Shown: positions 8,569 through 15,735 of the stretch, piece after piece | Layout: every line of letters starts with the position of its first letter | How positions within the stretch are numbered: the first letter of the stretch is position 1 | NCBI GenBank assembly: GCA_903863195.1 | Contig: CAIPAY010000088.1 | Span: forward strand, 1 to 49,310 | Reading direction: 5' to 3' | DNA length: 49,310 nt | Source: an uncultured Holophagaceae bacterium | GTDB lineage: Bacteria > Acidobacteriota > Holophagae > Holophagales > Holophagaceae | Made by a program: the position numbers and the translations under genes | Notes under the pieces: model-generated | Databases searched by the model: none | Seen by the model: the letters and a program-made list of their open reading frames with translations, nothing else | Told to the model about the DNA's origin: nothing

Positions 8569-9215
8569 TCGGATACCCACTCACGGTCACCGACCTGCAC
8601 AAGACCTACCCGGGCAACGCCCACCCGGTCTTCGACGGTTTCTCCCTGGATGTGGAGGCCGGAAGCCTCTGCGCCGTCGTCGGCGTCTCCGGCGTAGGCA
8701 AGACCACCCTGCTCAACTGCATTGCGGGCCTGGACCACTGGGAGGGGGGTCGCATCACCGTGGGCGAAGAGCCCGTCCCCGAGGGCGCCGAGGCCCGGGC
8801 CCTCTACCGCCGCCGCCGCGTGGGCCTGGCCTTCCAGCAGCCCCACCTGCTGCCGGAGTTCACGGTGCGCGAGAACCTGCGCATGCCCTTCCTCATCGAC
8901 GGCACTTCCTCCGCCGAGGGCGAGGCCTGGCTCAGCCAGCTGCTCAGCACCGTGGGCCTCGGCAGTCTGGGAGAGCGGTTCCCCAGCCAGCTGTCCGGCG
9001 GCGAGGCCGCCCGGGCGGGCCTGGCCCGGGCCCTGGTGCGCAAGCCCGCCCTGTGGCTGCTGGACGAGCCCACGGGCAACCTGGACCCCGCCACGGCCGA
9101 GGAGGTCTTCGGGTTCCTCACCAGCCTCCACGCCGAGCTGCGCCCCACCACCCTCCTGGTGACCCACAACCCCGGCCTCGCCGAGCGCTGCATGCGGACG
9201 GTAAGACTGGGCTAG
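8565..9215 (+). CDS. lolD: Lipoprotein-releasing ABC ATPase LolD
   Basis: This 216-residue ATPase powers the adjacent permease. Walker A is GVSGVGKTT, the signature is LSGGEAARAGLARAL, Walker B is LWLLDEPTG, and the H-loop is LLVTHN. The Q-loop region is LAFQQPHLLPEFTVREN, typical of the LolD/MacB/FtsE group. The frame is open further upstream, but the real start is the ATG at 8565, inside the ATGA that also ends the permease. Its stop shares a CTAG with the stop of the convergent nucleotidyltransferase pseudogene. Confidence 0.93.
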   Translation: MIGYPLTVTDLHKTYPGNAHPVFDGFSLDVEAGSLCAVVGVSGVGKTTLLNCIAGLDHWEGGRITVGEEPVPEGAEARALYRRRRVGLAFQQPHLLPEFTVRENLRMPFLIDGTSSAEGEAWLSQLLSTVGLGSLGERFPSQLSGGEAARAGLARALVRKPALWLLDEPTGNLDPATAEEVFGFLTSLHAELRPTTLLVTHNPGLAERCMRTVRLG

Positions 9216-9916
9216 CGGACCTCTCTGCTCAGTTCCCGGAGCATCTCCACCAAGAGCGGGAAGCGTGCCTGACTGGCCTGATCAGGCGGGAGGTTCCCCT
9301 GAACAGAGGTGAGGAAGTTGCTGTCCTTGAGCCAACTTCCGAGAGTGTCCGCGACGAACTCCCGAAGATTCCGTGTGGAAGCCCTGATCTCATCGACCAG
9401 TCCATTCCGGCCATCCAGCAGCGTGATCACGTCTTCCAGGTCATGACTACCTAGAAAGTCTCCCTGCCCACGACCAAGAAAAGCTTCCAGTTTGGTCGCA
9501 ATGAAGCATGGCGCCGAAACCAGCTGGATCTCTGTGCCGCCGGGCAGCCGATGAATGGTGGCTTCCCTCATGGCCTGGACGTGCCAGCGATTCGAGAACC
9601 CGAGGATGGAGGGATCTGTCGGCATCAAGTCAACGAGCAACCCCTCCTGAGTCCAGCGGCAGAGGGGGGCTCATTCTGAGCGGTCCGCCCTGAAGCCGAG
9701 CCCCAGGAGTTCCTGCTCCAGGGCGTGGTATTCGAGCCAGCTGCCGTTCTGCACGATGACATCCACATCCCGGGTAACCCGGATGGGCAGAGCACCGGGA
9801 TCCGTCAAGAGCAGGCTGGTGGCGGCGCCGCCAAGGAAGACCACCCTCTTGCGGAGGTCCCCCAGGAGTACCGCCACCCCCTCGACCATCTCGACAGTCC
9901 TGGCTGCGTCGCTCAT
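9212..9916 (-). pseudogene. Nucleotidyltransferase (AbiEii/DUF1814-like), interrupted by an in-frame stop
   Basis: Two open stretches in the same frame, 9916-9671 and 9670-9212, join into one protein of about 234 residues broken only by a TGA at 9671-9673. The first part has the nucleotidyltransferase core: GGAATSLLL then TRDVDVIV, which is GG plus DxD. The second part carries the usual C-terminal features, CRWTQEG, VDLMPTD, FIATKLEAF and SHDLEDV. The stop most likely replaced a sense codon such as GGA before APLCRW. A TTG at 9640 lies too close to AGGAGG for good reinitiation; an ATG at 9625 is another option. The start overlaps the winged-helix gene by ATGA. GC is visibly lower than the neighbours, suggesting acquisition. 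Function if intact would be a toxin of a type IV-like pair (inference). Confidence 0.75.
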
Positions 9917-10425
9917 TGGATGCGCTCCGAGAGGATCTGCTTGGCCAGGTTCCGCTCCCTAGCCCGACCGCCCCGCATGGCATCCACCAAGACCAGCAGC
10001 TCGTAGAGCGCTGCATCCGCAAGCGCGGCTTCAGGGACGGAACGGTAGAGCGGACTGAACGACTCTCCGCGAACCGTGCCCTGGGGATGCGGCCACACCG
10101 GCACAGGTTCGTCTGTGGGCAGGATTGCCTCCGCCAGCGGGGGTGCCGCATAGCCTGTGGGCAGACCTCGGGTCCGCTCGCCACGGTCGGGGGCGAAGGC
10201 GTATCTCACGCCGTGGAGCAGGAACTCGAGGAGGGCCCCAGGGCTCGGCCGGGCATCGGCCTTCGCTTCAACCAGCAGGCCTGCGGCATGGGCCCGTTTC
10301 ACGGCCCCATGAATCTCGGAAATACTCATCTTCAGGGCGTCCGCCAAGGCCGTGTAGGTCCACCCTTGCCCCTCAGAAACCCAGAGCTTCAAGACGACGA
10401 GCAGATCCTGCGGTTTGAGCACCAC
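9913..10425 (-). CDS. Winged-helix DNA-binding protein, putative antitoxin/autoregulator
   Basis: This 170-residue protein starts at GTG. The N-terminal third reads as a winged helix-turn-helix, with TYTALADALKMSISEIHGAV as the HTH and the basic segment KRAHAAGLL after it. The middle is Pro-rich, and the C-terminus RARERNLAKQILSERIQ is helical and charged. It is translationally coupled (ATGA) to the nucleotidyltransferase gene. That order, regulator first and nucleotidyltransferase second, is the layout of AbiE-type toxin-antitoxin pairs, although the sequence is not a clear AbiEi. The promoter immediately upstream is packed with palindromes, which fits autoregulation. The transcript probably begins at or within two bases of the GTG, giving a leaderless mRNA. 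Confidence 0.7.
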   Translation of the reverse strand: MVLKPQDLLVVLKLWVSEGQGWTYTALADALKMSISEIHGAVKRAHAAGLLVEAKADARPSPGALLEFLLHGVRYAFAPDRGERTRGLPTGYAAPPLAEAILPTDEPVPVWPHPQGTVRGESFSPLYRSVPEAALADAALYELLVLVDAMRGGRARERNLAKQILSERIQ

Positions 10426-10431
10426 GGCCCA

Positions 10432-10490
10432 AGTATAGACAATTTTCGCGATTCGCGAAATGCGAAATTCGCTTTTCGCGAATCACGAAT
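10432..10490 (-). promoter_or_regulatory. Palindrome-rich promoter/operator of the winged-helix gene
   Basis: Read on the minus strand, a -10 hexamer TATACT lies at 10437-10432 and a weak -35 TTTCGC at 10460-10455, with 17 bp between them. A perfect palindrome TTTCGCG-ATT-CGCGAAA (10444-10460) covers the -35 and most of the spacer. Further upstream are GCGAA-A-TTCGC (10462-10472) and ATTCGC-N5-GCGAAT (10467-10483). Only six bases separate the -10 from the GTG start. The array sits in the 65 bases between the ruvX stop and the winged-helix gene. Confidence 0.65.
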
Positions 10491-10928
10491 TCAGTTCAAC
10501 CGATCCGCAGGAACCCCCCTGGCCCGCCGGTCTTCCAGGACCTCCGCCAGGATCACCGCCGCCGCGGCCGCGTCCAGCATCGCCTTGCGCTTCTCGGGCT
10601 TCACGCCGCGCTCGCGCAGCAGCCGCTCGGCTTCGGCGCTGCTGAGGTGCTCGTTCACCAGGCGCAGGGGCAGGCCGGTGCGCTGGGCCAGGTCCTCCCC
10701 GAAGGCCCGGGCGGCGGGGGCGGTCTCGCTCTCGGCGCCATCCTTGTGGCGGGGCAGGCCCACGGCCAGGACCTGGACGCCTTCCTCGCGGCAGAGGCGC
10801 GCCAGGCGCTCCAGGGTGCGCTCGCCCTCCTGGGGCCAGACCTCGAAGGGCGATGAGAGGATCTCCAGCTCGTCTGAGAAGGCGAGGCCGATCTTCTTGG
10901 TGCCGTGGTCGATGCTGAGCCAGCGCAT
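10491..10928 (-). CDS. ruvX: Putative Holliday junction resolvase RuvX/YqgF
   Basis: This 145-residue member of the YqgF/RuvX RNase H-like family is implicated in 16S pre-rRNA 5' end processing and/or Holliday junction resolution. It has the N-terminal IDHGTKKIGLAFSD (first catalytic Asp), VGLPRHKDG, the LVNEHLSSAEAE stretch (catalytic Glu), and the C-terminal LDAAAAAVIL (last Asp). The start is the ATG at 10928 (MRWLSIDHG); the frame stays open far upstream, but that extension is antisense to the GMC oxidoreductase gene. Length is normal for the family. Confidence 0.92.
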   Translation of the reverse strand: MRWLSIDHGTKKIGLAFSDELEILSSPFEVWPQEGERTLERLARLCREEGVQVLAVGLPRHKDGAESETAPAARAFGEDLAQRTGLPLRLVNEHLSSAEAERLLRERGVKPEKRKAMLDAAAAAVILAEVLEDRRARGVPADRLN

Positions 10929-11033
10929 GGCACCAGTGTGCCCCAGGCCCTTCCGGCCCTGCATCCCAAATGGCGCCCGCCCCGAACGGGTGTAGGCTTC
11001 CTTCAGCCATCCAGGATGGCGGGGAGCATGACC

Positions 11034-12632
11034 ATGGTGTGGGACTACATCATCATCGGCTCGGGTTTCGGCGGCAGCGTCAGCGCGCTGCGGCTCACAG
11101 AGAAGGGCTACAAGGTCCTGGTCCTGGAGAAGGGCCGCCGTCTGCGTACGGGCGACTTCCCCAAGACCACCTGGAACCTGAAGCGGTTCTTCTGGGCGCC
11201 CTATGTGGGCTGCCGGGGCCTCTTCAAGATGACCTTCCTGCCCAACGTGACAGCCCTCTCGGGCGTGGGCGTGGGCGGCGGCTCCCTGGTCTACGCCAAC
11301 ACCCTGCCCATCCCCAAGGATCCCTTCTTCCAGTCCCCCTCCTGGAGCAGCCTGGCGGACTGGAAGACCGAGCTGGCCCAGCACTATCAGACAGCCCTGC
11401 GCATGCTGGGGGCCACCCGCAACCCCAGCCTCACCTACCCCGACGAGGTCCTGCAGGAAGTGGGCCGGCAGATTGGCCGGGGCGACACCTTCGAGCACAC
11501 CAACGTGGCCGTGTACTTCGGCAAGAAGGGGGAGACCGTGCCGGATCCCTTCTTCGGCGGCGAGGGCCCCGACCGCACAGGCTGTGAGCTCTGCGGCGGC
11601 TGCATGGTGGGCTGCAACCACGGCGCGAAGAACACCCTGGACAAGAACTACCTCTACCTGGCTGAGAAGCGCGGCCTGGAGATCGAGGCCGACACCGAAG
11701 TCACCTGGGTGCGCCCCCATCCCGAGGGCGGCTATGAGCTGGAGGCCCGGCATGGCACCTGGGCCATCCCTGCCCTCAATGCCCGCAAGACCTACCGGGC
11801 CGCCAAGGTGATCTTCGCCGGGGGCGTGACGGGTACCGTGCCCCTGCTGCTCCAGCTCAAGGAGAGCAGCGACGGACTGCCCCGCCTCTCTGACCGCATA
11901 GGGGACTTCATCCGCACCAACAGCGAGGTCCTCATCGGTGTGGTGACGCCCCGCCGGGACAAGGACCTCTCCAGCGGCATCGCCATCGGGTCCATCCTCC
12001 ACACCGACGAGCACAGCCATCTGGAGCCTGTGCGCTACTCAGCCGGCTCCGGGGTCTTCCGCACCCTCATGCTGCCCAACGCCCCGGGGGACACCCTTCT
12101 CCAGCGCATCCTCAGCGCCTTGGGCCTGATGGCCCGCCACCCCATCCAGACCGTGCGGGCCTACCTGGTGCCGGACTGGGCCAAGTACACGATGATCCTG
12201 CTCTACATGCGCACGGTGGACGGCCACATCCGCATGCGCCTGGGCCGCAGCCCCTTCACGGCCTTCTTCCGCGGGGCCATCACCACCAAGGGCGACGGGC
12301 CCCCGGCCAAGGCCTGGGCTCATGAGGCCACGGACCTGGCCCGGCGGGTGGCCCACCAGCTGGATGGCTACCCCACCAGCCTCCTCACGGAGACCCTCCT
12401 GGGCATCCCCACGACGGCCCACATCCTCGGCGGCGCCCCCATGGGGGACTCCCCGGAGACCGGCGCCATCGACCACCAGCATCGCCTCTTCGGCTACGAA
12501 GGCCTCTACGTCATCGACGGGGCGGCCATCTCCGCCAACATCGGCGTGAACCCGTCCCTCACCATCACCGCCCTGGCCGAGCGGGCCATGGCCCTCATCC
12601 CGCGCAAGGGGGAGGTCGCCGCGGCCTCATGA
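11034..12632 (+). CDS. GMC-family FAD-dependent oxidoreductase (cholesterol oxidase-like)
   Basis: This 532-residue flavoprotein has an N-terminal Rossmann FAD motif, IIIGSGFGGSVSALRL. GVGVGGGSLVYANTL is typical of cholesterol-oxidase-like GMC enzymes, and the C-terminus has the AHILGGAPMG and GAAISANIGVNPSLTI segments. Around residues 180-195 it carries the cysteine cluster CELCGGCMVGC followed by NHGAKNTLDKNYL, spaced like an iron-sulfur or metal site. No Tat or Sec signal is seen. Starts at 11016, 11028 and 11034 are possible; GGGGAG seven bases before 11034 favours the last. The substrate, probably an alcohol or sterol-like compound, is unknown. It is coupled to ogt by an ATGA overlap. 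Confidence 0.87.
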   Translation: MVWDYIIIGSGFGGSVSALRLTEKGYKVLVLEKGRRLRTGDFPKTTWNLKRFFWAPYVGCRGLFKMTFLPNVTALSGVGVGGGSLVYANTLPIPKDPFFQSPSWSSLADWKTELAQHYQTALRMLGATRNPSLTYPDEVLQEVGRQIGRGDTFEHTNVAVYFGKKGETVPDPFFGGEGPDRTGCELCGGCMVGCNHGAKNTLDKNYLYLAEKRGLEIEADTEVTWVRPHPEGGYELEARHGTWAIPALNARKTYRAAKVIFAGGVTGTVPLLLQLKESSDGLPRLSDRIGDFIRTNSEVLIGVVTPRRDKDLSSGIAIGSILHTDEHSHLEPVRYSAGSGVFRTLMLPNAPGDTLLQRILSALGLMARHPIQTVRAYLVPDWAKYTMILLYMRTVDGHIRMRLGRSPFTAFFRGAITTKGDGPPAKAWAHEATDLARRVAHQLDGYPTSLLTETLLGIPTTAHILGGAPMGDSPETGAIDHQHRLFGYEGLYVIDGAAISANIGVNPSLTITALAERAMALIPRKGEVAAAS

Positions 12633-13105
12633 TCCGCGAGCTGTCCTTCGCCACCCAGCTGGGTCGCCTCCGCCTGGGCTGGAGCCCCGGGGGCATCTGC
12701 CTGCTGCGCTTCGCCGAGCCCCTGGGCCCAGGCGAGGCCGCCACGGCGCCTGCCTGGGTCCATGATGCCGTGCGCCGGCTCATGGCCCACCTGAACGGCC
12801 AGCCCCAGGACCTGCGGGACCTCCCCCTGGACCTGTCGGACCTCACGCCCTTCCAGCGCCGGGTGGCGGACGTGCTGCGCGCCACCCTCCCCGGGCAGAC
12901 CCTCACCTACGGCGACGTGGCCCTGCTGGCGGGGCGGCCCGGTGCGGCCCGGGCCGTGGGCCAGGCAGTGAAGGCCAACCCCATCCTGATCCTCGTGCCC
13001 TGCCACCGCGTGGTGGCCGCGAGCGGCCCCGGCGGCTGGAGCGCCTTCGGCACCCCGGAGCGGAAGGCCCGGCTGCTGGCGCTTGAAGACCCTAAAGCTT
13101 GTTGA
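12629..13105 (+). CDS. ogt: Methylated-DNA--[protein]-cysteine S-methyltransferase
   Basis: This 158-residue suicide repair protein accepts alkyl groups from O6-alkylguanine. The active-site motif PCHRV holds the acceptor cysteine. Upstream is TPFQRRVADVL, then TYGDVALLAGRPGAARAVGQAV, which contains the HTH and arginine finger. The GWSAFGTPERKARLL segment follows the active site as in other Ogt proteins. There is no AdaA-type domain. The start overlaps the GMC gene by four bases, and the 3' end overlaps the convergent NAD(P)-binding gene by 14 bases. Confidence 0.93.
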   Translation: MIRELSFATQLGRLRLGWSPGGICLLRFAEPLGPGEAATAPAWVHDAVRRLMAHLNGQPQDLRDLPLDLSDLTPFQRRVADVLRATLPGQTLTYGDVALLAGRPGAARAVGQAVKANPILILVPCHRVVAASGPGGWSAFGTPERKARLLALEDPKAC

Positions 13106-13751
13106 TGTCGGGGGTCTCCAGGATGGCCTTGGGCGCCCCTGCCAGCGCCGCCTGAAGCATGGCCCGGCCGAGCTGCTCTGTGGTGGTGAAGCTGTCCGGT
13201 GAGAGCGCCTTCAGGAGCGGCCAGAACGGCCCCAGCAGGACGTAGAGCAGGCGGTACAGGGTCGTCCGGGAGGTGATGCCGTGGAGGGGCCGGATGGCGC
13301 CGGGGCGGAAGAGGTAGACCCCCTTGAAGGGCAGCTGGAGCAGGGCGTTCTCGATGCGGCCCTTCACCCGGGCCCACATGACCCGGCCCTGTTCCGAGCT
13401 GTCGGCCCCGGCACCGGAGATGTAGCAGAAGGTCATGGCCGGGTTCAGGCGGACCAGGGTCTGGGCCGCAGCCAGCGTGAGGTCGTAGGTCATGCGCTGG
13501 TAGGCCGCTTCGCTGAGTCCCGCCGAGGTGACGCCGAGGCAGAAGCAGCAGGCGTCCAGGCCCGTCAGCTCGCCCTCAATGGCCGAGTAGTCGAAGAAGT
13601 CCGCGTGGAGCAGCTCCCGCAGCTTGGGGTGGGCCTGCCCGGAGGGGCTGCGCCCGATCACGAGGACCTCTGACACCCGCTGATCCAGCAGGCACTCGCG
13701 CAGGACCCCCTGCCCGATCATCCCGGTCGCACCGAAGAGCAGCACCTTCAT
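13092..13751 (-). CDS. NAD(P)-binding short-chain/NmrA-like protein
   Basis: This 219-residue protein has an N-terminal Rossmann motif, LLFGATGMIGQGVLRECL. YISGAGADSSEQGR follows, with a Lys about 15 residues later (WARVKGRIENALL), which fits the atypical SDR layout used by YbjT/HTATIP2-like proteins. A PGAIRP segment lies beyond. The ATG at 13751 starts directly at MKVLLFGATG. Members act as dehydrogenases or redox sensors, and the substrate here is unknown. It is divergent from murB with 30 bases between the two starts. Confidence 0.82.
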   Translation of the reverse strand: MKVLLFGATGMIGQGVLRECLLDQRVSEVLVIGRSPSGQAHPKLRELLHADFFDYSAIEGELTGLDACCFCLGVTSAGLSEAAYQRMTYDLTLAAAQTLVRLNPAMTFCYISGAGADSSEQGRVMWARVKGRIENALLQLPFKGVYLFRPGAIRPLHGITSRTTLYRLLYVLLGPFWPLLKALSPDSFTTTEQLGRAMLQAALAGAPKAILETPDINKL

Positions 13752-13781
13752 CTGGAACCTCCCCAGTCCATACTGGACCTG

Positions 13782-14666
13782 ATGACGCGCCCTTTCCCCG
13801 ATGACCTGCTGGGCCTCCCGCACCGCCGGGACGTGCCCTTCGCCCGGCTCACCACCCTGGGCGTAGGCGGCCTCTGCCGCTGGCTCTTCGAGCCCACCAC
13901 CGAGGCCGAGGCCCAGGCCTTCGTGCGGGCCTGCGTCCGCGAGGGGCTGCCCTGGCGGGTGCTGGGCGGCGGCTCGAACCTGGTGGTGCTGGGCGATGTG
14001 GAAACGCCCGTGCTGCGGCTGGCGCTCCCGAAGGTGCTCCAGCGCGAGGGCACCGAGCTGACGGCCCCCGCCAGCCACGGCCACATCGCCCTGGCCGAGG
14101 CCGCGGCGGCGGCGGGCCTGTCGGGCCTGGAGTTCGCCAGCGGCATTCCCGGCTCCCTGGGCGGCGCCATCCGCATGAACGCCGGGGCCTACGGCCGCGA
14201 GTGGGTGGACGTGCTGACCCGCTTCCGCTTCCTCACCCCTGGGGGCGAGCTGGTGGAGCGCGCCCCCGAGCCCGGCGACTTTCGCTACCGCGGGAGCTTC
14301 CTCACAGCTGGCCATGTGGTGCTGTCCGCCACGGCGCGACTCGCGGTCAGCGACCCCGCGGCGATCCGCGCGCAGGTGGCCGAGTACCGGGCGAAGCGCG
14401 GCACCAGCCAGCCCCTCTCCCGGCGCAACGCCGGCTGCATCTTCAAGAACCCCCCTGGGCAGAGCGCCGGGCGCCTCATCGACGCGGCGGGCCTCAAGGG
14501 CCTCCGGGTGGGTGACGCCGAGGTCAGCCCCGAGCACGCCAACTTCCTGGTGAACCACGGCCATGCCACCGCCGACCAGTTTGCCGAGCTCATGGAGAGG
14601 GTCCGCGCCCGGGTGCTGGAGGCCCATGGCGTGGAGCTGGAGCCCGAGGTGGAGATCTGGCGGTAG
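13782..14666 (+). CDS. murB: UDP-N-acetylenolpyruvoylglucosamine reductase MurB
   Basis: This 294-residue FAD enzyme reduces UDP-GlcNAc-enolpyruvate to UDP-MurNAc with NADPH. The FAD-binding motif is LGGGSNLVV, followed by GIPGSLGGAIRMNAGAYG. RNAGCIFKNPPG sits at the position of the catalytic Ser loop and carries Cys in it, a variation known in MurB enzymes. SPEHANFLVN contains the catalytic Glu. It precedes ftsQ, ftsA and ftsZ as a shortened division/cell-wall cluster; murG, murC and ddl are not adjacent. Confidence 0.95.
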   Translation: MTRPFPDDLLGLPHRRDVPFARLTTLGVGGLCRWLFEPTTEAEAQAFVRACVREGLPWRVLGGGSNLVVLGDVETPVLRLALPKVLQREGTELTAPASHGHIALAEAAAAAGLSGLEFASGIPGSLGGAIRMNAGAYGREWVDVLTRFRFLTPGGELVERAPEPGDFRYRGSFLTAGHVVLSATARLAVSDPAAIRAQVAEYRAKRGTSQPLSRRNAGCIFKNPPGQSAGRLIDAAGLKGLRVGDAEVSPEHANFLVNHGHATADQFAELMERVRARVLEAHGVELEPEVEIWR

Positions 14667-14667
14667 G

Positions 14668-14834
14668 GGCTGTCGGCTCTCAGCTGTCAGCTGTCAAAAG
14701 ACCCATAACGATGGACCTGCCAAGCCCCATCCGTTGACAGCCGATAGCTGATAGCCGACAGCCACCCAAGGGCCCTACCGATGGGCCTGCCAAGCCCCAT
14801 CCGTTGACAGCCGATAGCTGATAGCCGACAGCCA
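14668..14834. repeat. Palindromic intergenic element with a 70-bp tandem duplication
   Basis: A 56-bp unit occurs at 14709-14764 and again at 14779-14834, with one difference (GGACC against GGGCC). Each copy ends in GACAGCCGATAGCTGATAG plus CCGACAGCC. The left part, 14668-14697, reads GGCTGTCGGCTCTCAGCTGTC and is close to the reverse complement of that end, so the whole can fold into a long hairpin. It fills most of the murB-ftsQ gap. Confidence 0.85.
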
Positions 14835-14853
14835 ACCTGCTACCTTCAACCCC

Positions 14854-15642
14854 ATGGCCATGCTCCCCCGAACCCGCCCCCGGCGACCCTGGTTTCCCTG
14901 GGTCCGGGCCGGCATCACTCTCGCGGTCCTGGGCCTCGCGGGGTGGGGGCTGCTGGAGTTCGGCACGCGCTACCTGGGTCTCCAGAAGCTGGTCATCGAG
15001 CAGGTGAACGTCAGCGGCTGCCGGGGCGAACGGCAGCTGGAGATCCAGAAGCTGGCGGAGCAGCTGGTCCTGGGCAAGCCGCTCTTCTGGGTGGATGCCG
15101 AGGAGCTGCGGAACCGCATCGAGGCCAAGCGCTGGGTGCGCGGGCTGCAGATCCGCAAGGACCCGCCAGACCGCCTGAGCCTGGCCATCGAGGAGCGCCG
15201 GCCGGTGCTCTGGCTGGTGCGGCCCAACGGGGTCTTCCTGGTCTCAGATGACGGCGTGCTACTCGACCGGGTCAGCCAGGCCAACCTAAATCCCATTCCT
15301 GTGGTGGTGGACCCCTCCAGCCAGACAGACCATGGACTGGCCCGCCTCGTGAGTGCTGCCCGCACGCTGCGGGAAAAACAGCAGGGTTTTTACGAGCGCA
15401 TCACCGAACTACGGGACAGCCCCAAGGGGCCTGTAGCCTACATCGACGGGCTTCCGGCTCCAATCTTCCTCTCCCGCCAGGATGTCACAAAAAATGTCCC
15501 CAATTTCCAGGGGCTCTTCGTTGATCGCCTCTCCCAGCGGCCGGATCTGGCCCGGCTGCGGTACATCGACCTGCGCTGGGATGATGAGGTGGCCGTCGGA
15601 GAGCCCGAGGATGCCGCTGTCCCGCCCAAGGCACCGCGCTGA
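14854..15642 (+). CDS. ftsQ: Cell division protein FtsQ
   Basis: This 262-residue bitopic membrane protein links early and late divisome parts. It has a basic cytoplasmic N-terminus (RTRPRRP), one helix (about residues 18-38), then a POTRA domain beginning KLVIEQVNVSGCRG and containing the RWVRGLQIRKDPPDRLSLAI segment. The FtsQ beta domain follows, with RPVLWL and ending in the LRYIDLRWDD region that is typical just before the C-terminus. Position between murB and ftsA supports the call. Confidence 0.92.
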   Translation: MAMLPRTRPRRPWFPWVRAGITLAVLGLAGWGLLEFGTRYLGLQKLVIEQVNVSGCRGERQLEIQKLAEQLVLGKPLFWVDAEELRNRIEAKRWVRGLQIRKDPPDRLSLAIEERRPVLWLVRPNGVFLVSDDGVLLDRVSQANLNPIPVVVDPSSQTDHGLARLVSAARTLREKQQGFYERITELRDSPKGPVAYIDGLPAPIFLSRQDVTKNVPNFQGLFVDRLSQRPDLARLRYIDLRWDDEVAVGEPEDAAVPPKAPR

Positions 15643-15702
15643 CCGACAGAAATTCAACGTATGTTTTTTCCGTCCAGGAATGCTCAATTCTCGGGATGGA
15701 AA

Positions 15703-15711
15703 TGGTATAAA
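15703..15711 (+). promoter_or_regulatory. Extended -10 promoter ahead of ftsA
   Basis: TGGTATAAA (TGn-TATAAA) at 15703-15711 fits an extended -10 element. The -35 region (around TCAATT, 15686) is weak. It sits in a locally AT-rich stretch between ftsQ and ftsA and could drive ftsA-ftsZ separately. Confidence 0.45.
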
Positions 15712-15735
15712 CCTAGAGCAAGGAAAAGGATCTTC

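Noticed and set aside
5695..8580. Minus-strand open frame of 961 codons across the hflX 5' end, PilZ and lol permease genes
   Set aside because: It crosses three well-supported genes and is a stop-poor frame of high-GC DNA.
9640..9670. AGGAGG just before TTG at 9640 as a genuine second gene start
   Set aside because: Spacing is about two bases, too short for normal initiation. The downstream part is the same frame and the natural continuation of the nucleotidyltransferase.
14709..14834. Two regularly spaced repeats as a CRISPR array
   Set aside because: There are only two units, with 14 bases between them and no cas genes. The unit is part of a larger palindrome.
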